Part shown: piece by piece, positions 16,311-25,475 of the stretch
Layout of the letters: each line of letters begins with the position of its first letter
How positions within the stretch are numbered: position 1 is the first letter of the stretch
Assembly: GCF_001681715.1 (NCBI RefSeq)
Contig: NZ_LNWY01000005.1
Span: 186,001-250,000, forward strand
Source of the DNA: Tritonibacter mobilis
GTDB taxonomy: Bacteria > Pseudomonadota > Alphaproteobacteria > Rhodobacterales > Rhodobacteraceae
Direction: 5' to 3'
Length of the DNA stretch: 64,000 nucleotides
Position numbers and translations under genes: made by a program
The notes under the pieces: model-generated
The model's database searches: none
The model's input: only the letters and a program-made list of their open reading frames with translations
Told to the model about the DNA's origin: nothing

Positions 16311-16895
16311 ATGAATACGAAAGAACAGGCAGCCGGTGAGGCGCGAGTGCAGGATTTGTTGATCACGCCGCTGGAGGCGTTGGGACTGGCACGGCCTTCC
16401 ACGCTGACCAAGGCGCAGTTTGCGGTGATGCTCCGTGAGCTGCGTCAGAAGCTGGCGTATATGACCCCGGCAAACCTTGCGATCTTGCGGGATTGGGTTG
16501 AGGCGCACCCGGGCGGTAAGGATAAGGACAGGTTCCCCATTGGGCTCAAGATCCTGAACAAGGCGCGCGATATCCAGTTCCCGGACAGCGGGCCTTCGCC
16601 GTTGTTGTTGAAGGCCTTTACAGACGAACTTGGACATAAGGCACTTGCTGAGGGCTGGGCACCGGAGTTGCTGCGTTACCTGCGCGGTGCGCGCGTTTGG
16701 CCAGGGCCATACACAATCACCCAGATCCGCAATGAGGCGGATGGGGCTGTGCGCCGGATGGCGGATATCGAGATGCGCGCTGGCCGTGGGGATCGGTTGT
16801 CGATGGAGGATGAGAGCTTTCGCGCGCGGCGGTCTGAAGCGCTGCAGAAATGCCGGGAGATTGCAGACCAGGCGCAGCGGGGTGCAGCAGCATGA
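16311..16895 (+). CDS. Hypothetical phage protein
   Basis: 194 aa, soluble, mainly helical, with no recognised domain. The middle section contains FPIGLKILNKARDIQFPDSG and PELLRYLRGARVWPGPYTITQIRNEAD, and the C-terminus is charged. It follows the repeat array by about 110 bases and is coupled to the next gene by a four-base overlap. Probably part of the early or middle regulon. Confidence 0.6.
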   Translation: MNTKEQAAGEARVQDLLITPLEALGLARPSTLTKAQFAVMLRELRQKLAYMTPANLAILRDWVEAHPGGKDKDRFPIGLKILNKARDIQFPDSGPSPLLLKAFTDELGHKALAEGWAPELLRYLRGARVWPGPYTITQIRNEADGAVRRMADIEMRAGRGDRLSMEDESFRARRSEALQKCREIADQAQRGAAA

Positions 16896-17623
16896 GTGAG
16901 CATGTTGTGATCGTGGCATCTGATGGCGTGGCAGATCTGACCCCGGTGGCAAAGTTCATGGCAGCGCGCCAGCTGCGCCTGCAGGCGGATGCGGAACGTA
17001 TAGAAGCCGTGAAAGTGCAGGGTTATGTGCCCGAGGTCTGCGGTGACGCCATCCCCGAGGCACCAGCCCGGGGAGCAATCCGCGTGTTCCAGCCGATGAG
17101 CCTGTTTCCTGACGGCAAAGACGACTGGGTCGCCCGCCCTTCAGGCTATCGTAGCCGGTCGGCGATGCAGCGGGCGGATGTCTTCGACGTGATGACAGCA
17201 AAGGCGGCCAGCAACGGCAAGCCCGCGCCTTTCACCCGTGCGCAGGTGGCCGCAGGACGGTATTACCGGGATCTGGTGGAGCGTCACGCTTGTGCCGGTA
17301 TCCGGTGTTCTTCTGTTGAGGCACTCCGCAGCGGCGGTGGTGGCAGTGGCAGCTTCATCGATGCAGTGCTGCGGGAACGCAAAGAGATCGAGCGCATCCA
17401 AAGGCGCATCGGCACAGGCACTGCCATGGCTGTGCGCAAGATCAGACCTTCAAAACGGGGCTCATGCGTGAACATCACGGATCAGCATCTGGTGGATATG
17501 GTGTGCCTGGAGGACAAGCCGATCAGCGCGGTGCTGCGGGCGCATGGGTGGAGTGTCCGAGGGCAGACGGTCGGGGCGTTGCGGCAGGCTTTGGCTGAGG
17601 TGTTGGAGCGGATGGTTCGTTGA
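16892..17623 (+). CDS. Hypothetical phage protein, possible late regulator
   Basis: 243 aa. No named family is recognised. The C-terminal third (NITDQHLVDMVCLEDKPISAVLRAHGW, then TVGALRQALAEVLERM) reads like a DNA-binding helical domain. A glycine/serine linker (SGGGGSGSF) sits near residue 155. As the last gene of the early rightward operon before the cargo and packaging genes it stands where late activators often lie, but that is only positional inference. The ATG at 16892 overlaps the preceding stop. Confidence 0.6.
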   Translation: MSEHVVIVASDGVADLTPVAKFMAARQLRLQADAERIEAVKVQGYVPEVCGDAIPEAPARGAIRVFQPMSLFPDGKDDWVARPSGYRSRSAMQRADVFDVMTAKAASNGKPAPFTRAQVAAGRYYRDLVERHACAGIRCSSVEALRSGGGGSGSFIDAVLRERKEIERIQRRIGTGTAMAVRKIRPSKRGSCVNITDQHLVDMVCLEDKPISAVLRAHGWSVRGQTVGALRQALAEVLERMVR

Positions 17624-17851
17624 CGACGATATGCAGCGGTGGCTGTCCGTTGAGCCACGCAACTTGAATTGGACAATCAAGTTGGTCCCGCTGGTTGTCC
17701 AGTGTGATTGTATCGAGCTATATTGTAATCGTTAGCTGGGTTCGATTGTTTCTGGGCCTGATCGGCCCAGTGGTGAAGTCATGATCATGGTTGTCGGGCT
17801 CAAATCCCTTAGTTACGTTGTTGTTGCGAAATCAAAAATTGGTGTATCTCT
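17624..17851. other. Intergenic region with two inverted repeats
   Basis: It contains TGGACAA/TTGTCCA (17670-17676 and 17695-17701) and a hairpin CTGGGCC/GGCCCAG (17752-17758 and 17764-17770) without a T run. The second may be a weak terminator of the early operon, and the following AT-rich part may hold the promoter of the NTPase gene. Confidence 0.4.
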
Positions 17852-20431
17852 GTGCAGACTGATCGTATTAAATCCGACCTATTTCAACTAATCAAAAACA
17901 CAGATATTGGCGGAGAGGTTATTAGATCTCTCTTTCCCGATGGAAGCCCACTCGCGTTCGAGACTGAACTATGGGACTTTAAAAGAAAACCTCCTGTACT
18001 AGGTGAGAAACCGGGCGCCAGTGCAAGGGAGGTTCATAAATTAGAAATTCATGAACTTATTAAAGATATCGTCTCGTTTCACAACTCATATGGTGGCTAT
18101 ATTGTCTTTGGCGTCGAGGATGCCGGTCATGATCGTGTCATAGGGTGTGATCACACCCTTGATTTAGGCGATATCTCGAAGCGAATTAAGTCGCATACCG
18201 GGGCAGATATACAGCTCTATCAAAATACCCTAAAAGTGGAGGGGAGAAGAGTTCTAATACTCTTAGTTCCTAGGAGGCGTAGAGCGGAAGACCCTGTAAA
18301 ATTTATAAAGCACGCCCCTGCAAGTGAAGCAAAAAAACCAGCATACCAAAAAGGTTCAACTTACATTCGAAAATTTGATGAATGTCGGCCTGCAGAAAAC
18401 TCACCCGAAGACTGGGCATTTCTTTTTTCTGAGCGCACTTTTTCTCCAAAAACTCAAGAATTTAGCGAAGAAATTATTCCATCAAATCTCCCGCCCCGCG
18501 ATCCTGACATGGTTAAGTTCGTAGGAAGAGACCAAGAGCTTTGCTCACTTAGGTCTTGGATCACAGACAAGCGAAGCCCAGTGAAGTTGATTTCTGGGAT
18601 TGGTGGCTTGGGCAAGACATCTGTCGCATATCATTTTTGCGAAGAGTTGGCGTCTGCGGGAGCCGGGGACTTTGAATATATTGCATGGGTTTCAGCAAAA
18701 AAAACAACCTATGCAGCTCTGCGCGGCGATATGGTTAAGACCACCCGTCATGATTTCTCCACGGTGAAGGAGTTACTTGAAAGGTTAATTGTGTTATTGG
18801 CGGGCCAGAGCTCAATTGGAGATGACACGGATGAAGATGAATACCCGGACATTCTAGTTGAGGCGTTGACTTACAGACCATCTTTTGTGGTCGTTGATGA
18901 CTTAGATAGCCTATCACCGGAAAAGCAAAGAGAATGCGCAGCAGTTATGCAAGAAATTGGGTTTCGGACTGTGGATAGGGAGCATGCTGGAAGTAAATTT
19001 CTTCTAACTTCTCGGCTTGACCAAGGTTTGTCTCCCACATCCGTTGTGAAGATTGCTGGCCTGGATGAAGAAGCGTTTTATCTCCACATTGACAATCTGT
19101 GCGATCAATTTGGATTGCAGAAATTTCAGCCTCGCCTCTCAAAAAAAGTATTTTCGACTTCTTCTGGCTCACCACTTTTTGCCAGCGCCATTGTCAGGAT
19201 GGCCAGCTTGGGCGAAAATCCAAAAGAGATATGTGAGAAATGGGCTTCCCACGACGGAGAGGACGTGAGGGAGTTTGCGTTCAAGAGAGAATTGGATCGT
19301 CTTTCCACTGGTAGCGCTTCTGTTTTATTTGCAGCTGTAAAATTAGGAGAGGTCAGTTCGGATGAGCTTCTTGAGGCTCTCGAGATCTCAAGGAAATCGC
19401 TATCTGACCACATAAACGAGTTGCAATCATTCCACTTGCTTGGAAAGAAGGAAAATGATCAGGGTGATGTAGTTCTCTCGACCTCAAAAGAACTTATTAT
19501 TTCTGCAGGGATTCTAAAGAAAAAACTTGGAAATAGGGCTCAAGATGTTGAACGGCGTTGTGCGATTATTCGTCAGAACCAAGGTGATGCTACGCGTGAG
19601 GTTGGGCGTAGTATTCGAAAAATACTGCGATGTCTGGATGAAGGTGAACCTGAGCAAGCGTTAATATTGGCTGATAGGCTCGCCAAGCGAAATCCAAAGA
19701 ATGGTGATGCTTGGTGTATTCTTGCGCGAGCGTACCTTAGTGTGAAACCATCGAATTATCAAAATGCTGATGATGCTTGCACTAATGCGTTGAGGTTCTC
19801 TTGTGGGCGAAATGAGCTTTTTGATTATGTTGTGGAGTCAAAAAAAGGAATTGGAGATTGGCAAGGATTGAAGTCATTTACTGACGGGAGGAGATTTAAA
19901 TCCACGAGCAAAGATCCAAACTTAGAATCTTACCTTTTGGCTGTTTACAAACTGATAGACCTTGCCATTGCGAGAGGGAGCCATCATGAAGCTTCAAAAC
20001 ATGCGATGGATGGGGTTTATAAAATATCAGATAAGATTCAAAACAGTCCGCTGGCTCCTGATTTCTTCGGTAAACTTATGCGTGATCAAAACAAGCTCGC
20101 TGATTATGCAATGAATAGCCGGAAAATGTCTGTAGAACGTCCTAGAGATCAACTAAATGTTGCGGATTTAGGTTTCGATCTTATTGACCTGAATATTCAA
20201 ACAAGAGGAGTGGTTACCTCAATTTGCAATGGTTTAACAATTTGGTCTGAAGAGGTGAAAAAGAAGAAAGTTCTCGACGAGGCGGAATCTGACATCATTG
20301 CGAATAACATTAGAAAGCTAGAACGTTTATCAGTCCTTCTTCAGACTAGCAAACGGGATATTGAGCCCGACCTTCAATTGGTCGCCTCGGCGCAGAGACA
20401 GCTCGGTTTTGTGGGGGCCTCTTTTTCCTAG
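17852..20431 (+). CDS. STAND-type NTPase with AlbA_2/Schlafen-like N-terminal domain (candidate anti-phage sensor)
   Basis: 859 aa. An N-terminal AlbA_2-like domain (about residues 30-170, with FETELWDFKRK, VSFHNSYGGYIVFGVED) is followed by an NB-ARC/STAND NTPase: Walker A G249-IGGLGKTS, Walker B FVVVDDLD ending at D349-D350, and sensor KFLLTSR near residue 380. From about residue 520 it is helical and TPR-like (ALILADRLAKRNPKNGDAWCILARAYL). STAND proteins sense a trigger through their C-terminal repeats and oligomerise; many bacterial ones are anti-phage. The gene is visibly richer in A/T than the phage genes on both sides, so it was probably acquired as cargo. The effector activity is not clear; the AlbA_2 part may be it. 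Confidence 0.85.
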   Translation: MQTDRIKSDLFQLIKNTDIGGEVIRSLFPDGSPLAFETELWDFKRKPPVLGEKPGASAREVHKLEIHELIKDIVSFHNSYGGYIVFGVEDAGHDRVIGCDHTLDLGDISKRIKSHTGADIQLYQNTLKVEGRRVLILLVPRRRRAEDPVKFIKHAPASEAKKPAYQKGSTYIRKFDECRPAENSPEDWAFLFSERTFSPKTQEFSEEIIPSNLPPRDPDMVKFVGRDQELCSLRSWITDKRSPVKLISGIGGLGKTSVAYHFCEELASAGAGDFEYIAWVSAKKTTYAALRGDMVKTTRHDFSTVKELLERLIVLLAGQSSIGDDTDEDEYPDILVEALTYRPSFVVVDDLDSLSPEKQRECAAVMQEIGFRTVDREHAGSKFLLTSRLDQGLSPTSVVKIAGLDEEAFYLHIDNLCDQFGLQKFQPRLSKKVFSTSSGSPLFASAIVRMASLGENPKEICEKWASHDGEDVREFAFKRELDRLSTGSASVLFAAVKLGEVSSDELLEALEISRKSLSDHINELQSFHLLGKKENDQGDVVLSTSKELIISAGILKKKLGNRAQDVERRCAIIRQNQGDATREVGRSIRKILRCLDEGEPEQALILADRLAKRNPKNGDAWCILARAYLSVKPSNYQNADDACTNALRFSCGRNELFDYVVESKKGIGDWQGLKSFTDGRRFKSTSKDPNLESYLLAVYKLIDLAIARGSHHEASKHAMDGVYKISDKIQNSPLAPDFFGKLMRDQNKLADYAMNSRKMSVERPRDQLNVADLGFDLIDLNIQTRGVVTSICNGLTIWSEEVKKKKVLDEAESDIIANNIRKLERLSVLLQTSKRDIEPDLQLVASAQRQLGFVGASFS

Positions 20432-20684
20432 ATTACTTCATAATATTCCAAGTAAGATCTGTTGAGATTATCAGATCATCGCGTATTGAACCTAAATTCC
20501 CGCATGGGTGGACCGATTGGGTTAATTTATAGAGCCGAAGGTTTCTTGCTATGAAAATCTTCGTCACAGTTTAACTGCTTTACCCCCCTTGACGCAGTTG
20601 TCACCGGCATGCCAGTAAATATGCATCATCAACAACTGCGCCCACGGGAAACCGTCGGGCGCTTTTGCGTTCCGGGGGTATGGT
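20432..20684. other. Intergenic region before the packaging genes, with long inverted repeat
   Basis: It starts A/T-rich. A 9-bp inverted repeat CGCAGTTGT (20593-20601) and ACAACTGCG (20632-20640) brackets 30 bases. TTGACG at 20589 could be part of a late promoter. No gene is seen. Confidence 0.4.
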
Positions 20685-21047
20685 ATGACGGCACGGAGCG
20701 AGTATCACCATTTGTACAACCTGTCGGCGTGGCGGCGGCGGCTGCGGCCTGAGCATCTGGCGCGGGAGCCGCTGTGCCGGGCGTGTCTGCGGCGGGGGAT
20801 CTTGAACGATGGTTCGCTGACCGCGTCGGGCACACGACAGGGTAACCCAAAGCGCTGCCGCCTGGTGGTGGATCATGTGATCCCACACCGGGGTGATCCG
20901 GCGCTGTTTCTGGATCCGGACAATCTGCAGACGCTGTGCCCGGATGATCATGATCAGAACAAACAACGGCTGGAGGCGCGCGGGTTCTCGGAAGAGCGCG
21001 GCGCGGATGGCTGGCCGGTAGATCCACAGCACCCCGCCAACCGCTGA
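20685..21047 (+). CDS. HNH endonuclease (packaging-associated)
   Basis: 120 aa with a zinc-type HNH fold: CRAC near residue 30, the catalytic VVDHVIPHRGD near residues 60-70, then N in LDPDNLQTLCPDDHDQNK. In HK97-like phages an HNH protein encoded beside the terminase genes is needed for cos cleavage by the terminase, and this gene lies directly before terS. It can thus be assigned to DNA packaging rather than to homing, though homing cannot be excluded. Confidence 0.88.
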   Translation: MTARSEYHHLYNLSAWRRRLRPEHLAREPLCRACLRRGILNDGSLTASGTRQGNPKRCRLVVDHVIPHRGDPALFLDPDNLQTLCPDDHDQNKQRLEARGFSEERGADGWPVDPQHPANR

Positions 21048-21181
21048 CGCAGCGGAGCGAATGCCCCGGGGGGAGGGTTCGAAGGAATTCCGGAAGCACT
21101 GGCAACCGGAGGGGGAGCCTTTGTCTGTGCAAAGTGGAAATTGAATAGAAAAAGCCACATGAACAAGGAGTTGATCGGGAT
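21048..21181. other. Non-coding stretch between HNH and terS, possible cos region
   Basis: 134 bases without a gene. It contains a G-rich tract (CCCCGGGGGGAGGG near 21063-21076) followed by AGGGTTCG-type sequence. In phages with the HNH-terS-terL order the cohesive-end site usually lies close to terS, so this region is a candidate. There is no direct proof. Confidence 0.3.
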
Positions 21182-21661
21182 ATGCGAGGGCGCAGACCGG
21201 CAGAGGAAAAAGTGGTGGCCCTCGCGGAAGAGGGTGCGCCGCTTCACAATCTGGAAGAGCGGGCGCGGATGCGCCTGGAGGAGATCCGGCCCGAGGGGCT
21301 GACCGGTGAGCTGCGCTGGACCTTTGACCGGCTGGCGCTGCCGCTGTGTCACCCGACGGTGGATCGGTTGAAGCCCAGCAATGTGATGATGTTCAAACAG
21401 CTCTGCAAAGCGGTGCTGCGGTTTGAACGTCTGGAGCTCGAGCTCGAGGAAACCGGCGAGACCTATGAGAGCGAGACGCGCAACGGGGTGCAGATCAAGG
21501 CGCGGCCCGAAGTGGCGCAGCTCAATGAGACCTTCCGCCAGATCCGCGGGCTGGCCAATGACTTTGGCATGACGCCGGCGGCGGAGCGGGGTCTGTCGGG
21601 CGCGGGGCAGATGGGGTTTAGCTTTGCCGATCCCAATGGGCCCGAGAGCTATCTGACGTGA
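21182..21661 (+). CDS. terS: Terminase small subunit (P27 family)
   Basis: 159 aa. It begins MRGRRPAEEK, a basic start seen in P27-type small terminases, and continues with helical segments (MMFKQLCKAVLRFERLELELEETGETYESETRNG) and the family-type ending QLNETFRQIRGLANDFGMTPAAERGL. It recognises phage DNA and guides the large subunit. Its stop overlaps the GTG start of terL (GTGA). Confidence 0.9.
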   Translation: MRGRRPAEEKVVALAEEGAPLHNLEERARMRLEEIRPEGLTGELRWTFDRLALPLCHPTVDRLKPSNVMMFKQLCKAVLRFERLELELEETGETYESETRNGVQIKARPEVAQLNETFRQIRGLANDFGMTPAAERGLSGAGQMGFSFADPNGPESYLT

Positions 21662-23493
21662 GCGCGTCTTCCGCGCGGGTCTCGGCCAGTGAGGATCCGG
21701 TGACAGCCTGGGCGCAAGCGGTTGAGGCCGGTGAGGTTGTGGCCGGGCCTTACGTGCGGGCGGCAGCAGATCGGCATCTGCGCGATCTTGTGGAGGGGCC
21801 CAAACGCGGGCTCAAATGGGATCTGGCGGCAGCGCTGCGGGCGATCCGCTTCTTTCCGCAGGTGCTGCGGCTCAATGGCGGGCAGTTCGAGGGGCGGCCT
21901 TTTGAGCTGCACCCAAGCCAAGCGTTCCGCATCGGCTCGCTCTTTGGCTGGCAAAAATACAGCGCCCAGCACGGGGCGTGGCTCCGGCGGTTCACGCGGT
22001 TTTACGATGAGGAAGGCAAGGGCAACGGCAAATCGCCGATGCTGGGCGGCATTGGCCTTTACATGATGGTGGCTGATGGCGAGCCGCGGGCCGAGATCTA
22101 TGCGGCGGCGGCCAAGAAAGACCAGGCGGGGATCCTGTTCCAGGATGCGGTGGCGATGGTGGATCAATCGCCGGTGCTGAAGCGGACGGTGCAGCAGCAG
22201 GGCGAGAACCCCGTCTGGCAGATGACCTACCGGGGGCGCGGGGGCGACAAGCGCAAGTTCAAACCGCTCTCGGCGGAAAAGGCGCAATCGGGCCCGCGTC
22301 CCCATTGTGCGCTCACCGATGAGGTGCATGAGCATCCCAACCGGGATGTGATCGATATGCTGGAGCGGGGCTTTAAGTTCCGCAAACAGCCGCTGTTGTG
22401 CATGGCCACCAACTCCGGCACCGACAAAAAATCGATCTGCTGGGAGGAGCACCAGCACGGCGTCAATGTGGTGACCGGCGCGGTCGAGGATGACAGCACA
22501 TTCGCCTTCATCTGTTCTTTGGATGAGGGCGATGATTGGGAGAATGACCCGAGCTGCTGGGTAAAAGTGAACCCGCTTTTGGGGGTCACCATCGATGAGG
22601 AATATCTCACTAAGGTGGTGAACCAGGCCAAGATGATGCCGGGCAAGCGCAACGGCATTGCGCGGCTGCATTTTTGCCAGTGGACGCAATCGGTGACGGC
22701 GGCGATCCGGCGCGAGGCCTGGATGGCCTGTCATGGCGAGGTGGATCCCGAAGAGCTGACCGCGCAGGGCTATCCCTGTTTTGGCGGGTTGGATCTGAGC
22801 CAGGTGCGCGACTTCTCGGCACTGACCCTCACCTGGGTGCTCGATGCCACCAAGGATGCCGAGCACCTGGTCTCCAAGAGCTGGTTCTGGACACCGGAAG
22901 GCACGCTGATGGAGCGGGCGGCGCGCGATCAGGCGCCCTATGATCTCTGGGTGCGGCAGGGGTTCATCGAGGCGGTGCCGGGGGATCGGCTTAAATACCC
23001 CTGGTTGGCCGACGCGCTGGCAGATCTCACCTCCCGCTATCAGCCGGAGGTGATTGCCTGCGATCAGTACGGCTTGGAGCGGCTCAAAGACAGTCTGGCG
23101 GAAAAAGGCCTGGTGCTGCCCACCGAGGTGCATCCGCAGGGCTTTCAGAAGCGGGTGCTGGAGAAGGTGCCGGATCCCACCAATCCGGGGCAAGAGGTGG
23201 AGATCTATCTGTGGATGCCGGATTCCATCAACAAGCTGGAAAACGCCATCTATGACGGTCGCCAGACCGTGGCGCAGAACCCGCTCCTGGACAGTATGGC
23301 GGCCTCGGTGACTTACGCGGAGAACCGCACCGGGCACCGGATGTTTGACAAGGAAAAGGCCCATGGTCGCATCGACGGCATGGTCTCGCTGGCGATGTCG
23401 GCGGGGATTGCGCTGTGCCGCGAGCGGGCGGGCAAGGAACACTCGCCCTGGGGCGATGATGAGTATTCTCTGGAGGATATGCTGTGGGATTGA
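21658..23493 (+). CDS. terL: Terminase large subunit
   Basis: 611 aa, Terminase_1 family, the ATPase/nuclease motor of packaging. The ATPase half has FELHPSQAFRIGSLFGW and the P-loop-like EGKGNGKSP near residue 120, then CALTDEVHEH as the Walker B region. The nuclease half has GGLDLSQVRDFSALTL near residue 378 and VIACDQYGLERL near 465, supplying acidic metal ligands. The GTG start is set by overlap with the terS stop. Length is normal for HK97-type phages. Confidence 0.95.
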   Translation: MSASSARVSASEDPVTAWAQAVEAGEVVAGPYVRAAADRHLRDLVEGPKRGLKWDLAAALRAIRFFPQVLRLNGGQFEGRPFELHPSQAFRIGSLFGWQKYSAQHGAWLRRFTRFYDEEGKGNGKSPMLGGIGLYMMVADGEPRAEIYAAAAKKDQAGILFQDAVAMVDQSPVLKRTVQQQGENPVWQMTYRGRGGDKRKFKPLSAEKAQSGPRPHCALTDEVHEHPNRDVIDMLERGFKFRKQPLLCMATNSGTDKKSICWEEHQHGVNVVTGAVEDDSTFAFICSLDEGDDWENDPSCWVKVNPLLGVTIDEEYLTKVVNQAKMMPGKRNGIARLHFCQWTQSVTAAIRREAWMACHGEVDPEELTAQGYPCFGGLDLSQVRDFSALTLTWVLDATKDAEHLVSKSWFWTPEGTLMERAARDQAPYDLWVRQGFIEAVPGDRLKYPWLADALADLTSRYQPEVIACDQYGLERLKDSLAEKGLVLPTEVHPQGFQKRVLEKVPDPTNPGQEVEIYLWMPDSINKLENAIYDGRQTVAQNPLLDSMAASVTYAENRTGHRMFDKEKAHGRIDGMVSLAMSAGIALCRERAGKEHSPWGDDEYSLEDMLWD

Positions 23494-24785
23494 TGGGGTG
23501 GCGCAGGCGCGCGGCGACTGAGGGCGCAGGCCTGCCAGAACAGCGCGCCGAGGTGGTGGACAGTGGTGAGGCGGCGATTGCGCAGGTGCTCTCCGGTGAG
23601 GTGGGCGAAGGGGTGAGCATGCGCGAGGCGCTGTCGCTGCCCGGGGTCTGGGCGGCGATCAACTTCCTGTCGGCGGCCATGGCCGGTCTACCCATCGAGG
23701 TCTTTGAGGCCACGAATGATGAGGGCGGCGACAAGAAGCTCAAAGGCGGTGTGGTGGATGTGCTGGGCGCGGCGGTGAATGACAGCACCACGTCGTTCAG
23801 CTGGCGCGAGACCTTCTTTGCCGAGGTCTTTGGCCCCGGGCGCGCCTATACCTACATCGAGCGCAACGCGCAGGGACGTGTGATCAACCTGTTTCCGATG
23901 GAGTATCACCGCACCACGGTGCGCAAGGATCAGGGGCGGCTCTATTATGACTACCGCGAGCCTTCCGGGCGGGTGAAGACCTACCCGGGCCGGGATGTGA
24001 TCGACATCGCCTTTTTGCTCAAACCGGATCATGTGAGCAGCCACAACCCGGTGATGACCTGCGCCAGCGCCATCCGCCAGGGCCTAAATGCCAATCGCTA
24101 TGCGCTGACGGTCTTTGGCAAAAACGGCGTGCCGCCCTATGTGCTGACGGGCCCATTCCAGGCCGCCAAGGAAATGATGCGCTCAGCGGCGGATCTGATG
24201 CGGGTGACGCGGCGGGCAGCGGATGAGGGCAAGCCGGTGCTGCCGCTGCCAGCGGGGCATGAGCTGAAGCGGCTCGGCGATGATCCGGAGAAGATGCAGC
24301 TCACCCCGGTGCAGGTCTTTGCGGTGGGGCAAGTGGCGCGGATCTATCAGCTGCCACCGGTGTTCCTGCAGGAACTCAGCAAGGGCAATTACAACAATAT
24401 CGAGCATCAGGATCTTCACCTGGTCAAACACACGCTGCGGCGCTGGGTGAAGAAGTTCGAACAGGAGCTGACGCTGAAGATCTTCGGGCGCGGCTCCAAG
24501 CGCTATGTCAAACTGAACCTCGACGGCATGATGCGGGGCGACTTCAAGACCCGCATCGAGGCGATTGTCAAAGCGATCCAGAACGGCTTGATGACCCCCA
24601 ATGAAGGGCGCGCGCTGGAAAACCGCGCGCCGCTGCCCGGGGGCGATGTGCTTTTGGTACAGGGCGCAACCGTGCCGATTGAGCTGGCGGGCAAGGCCTT
24701 TGCCAAGGGCGCGGTTGCACCAGAGCCAGATGACGATGCCGATCCTGACGATCAGGACGACAACGCGGACACCAACACAAACTAA
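23484..24785 (+). CDS. Portal protein (HK97 family)
   Basis: 433 aa. Landmarks of HK97-type portals: AISLPGVWAAINFLSAAMAGLP-like N-terminus, GRAYTYIERN, VIDIAFLLKPDHVSSHNPV, and the segment GQVARIYQLPPVFLQ. The last 40 residues are strongly acidic (PDDDADPDDQDDN). The portal forms the 12-subunit ring through which DNA passes. The GTG at 23484 is placed seven bases after GGAGG, and the gene overlaps terL by ten bases. Confidence 0.94.
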   Translation: MGLMGWRRRAATEGAGLPEQRAEVVDSGEAAIAQVLSGEVGEGVSMREALSLPGVWAAINFLSAAMAGLPIEVFEATNDEGGDKKLKGGVVDVLGAAVNDSTTSFSWRETFFAEVFGPGRAYTYIERNAQGRVINLFPMEYHRTTVRKDQGRLYYDYREPSGRVKTYPGRDVIDIAFLLKPDHVSSHNPVMTCASAIRQGLNANRYALTVFGKNGVPPYVLTGPFQAAKEMMRSAADLMRVTRRAADEGKPVLPLPAGHELKRLGDDPEKMQLTPVQVFAVGQVARIYQLPPVFLQELSKGNYNNIEHQDLHLVKHTLRRWVKKFEQELTLKIFGRGSKRYVKLNLDGMMRGDFKTRIEAIVKAIQNGLMTPNEGRALENRAPLPGGDVLLVQGATVPIELAGKAFAKGAVAPEPDDDADPDDQDDNADTNTN

Positions 24786-24796
24786 CGGAGGCTTGG

Positions 24797-25390
24797 ATGA
24801 GCGATCCAACACGCGAGGTGCGCTATTGCGCCGTCGCGCCCATTGAGCTGCGCGAAGACACAGACAAACCGCTGGCGGTCACGGGCTATGCGGCGGTGTT
24901 TGGCGAGCGCACCGCCATCGGCCCGCTGGATAAATGGGGCTGGGAAGAGGTGGTGGAGGCCGGGGCCTTCAGCGCCGCGCTGGACCGGCGCGATGATGTG
25001 ACCTTTTTGATTGACCATGAAGGCCTGCCGCTGGCGCGCACCAGCTCCGGCACGCTGATGCTGTCGCAGGATCAGCGCGGCTTGCGGGTGGAGACGGAGC
25101 TGGACCGGCAGGATCCGGATGTGCAGCGGATCCTGCCCAAGATGCGACGCGGCGATCTCTCCAAGATGAGCTTTGCCTTTATCGCCGAGAAAGAGACCTG
25201 GGATGAGAGCGGCGCGCATCCGCTGCGCAGCATCGGCTCGGTGCGGCTCTTCGATGTCTCGATTGTGACCGACCCTGCCTATCAGGGCACAGAGATTGGC
25301 CTTCGCTCCAAAGCGGCGGCTCTTGGCGGCAGCGCGCTCTGCGTGCGCCGCCGGATGCAGATGCGCGGGCGTCTGTCGGGGCTGCGCTGA
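24797..25390 (+). CDS. Prohead maturation protease (HK97 family)
   Basis: 197 aa, a U35-type serine protease that cuts the capsid delta domain during prohead maturation. Catalytic candidates are His in FLIDHEGLPLART (about residue 75) and Ser in LSKMSFAF (about residue 121), with an acidic residue downstream in FDVSIVTDPAY. It follows the portal by eleven bases and precedes the capsid gene. Confidence 0.93.
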   Translation: MSDPTREVRYCAVAPIELREDTDKPLAVTGYAAVFGERTAIGPLDKWGWEEVVEAGAFSAALDRRDDVTFLIDHEGLPLARTSSGTLMLSQDQRGLRVETELDRQDPDVQRILPKMRRGDLSKMSFAFIAEKETWDESGAHPLRSIGSVRLFDVSIVTDPAYQGTEIGLRSKAAALGGSALCVRRRMQMRGRLSGLR

Positions 25391-25475
25391 TCGGCGCTTT
25401 GTCCTGCCCTTTTCCATGCCGCGCCTTGGGCAAGCGCAGACCACCACATCCATCACCACATCCAATGAGGATATC

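Noticed and set aside
21649-23442. Minus-strand open frame of almost 600 codons opposite terL
   Set aside because: Same composition effect; terL motifs are intact on the plus strand, and the antisense product has no recognisable fold.
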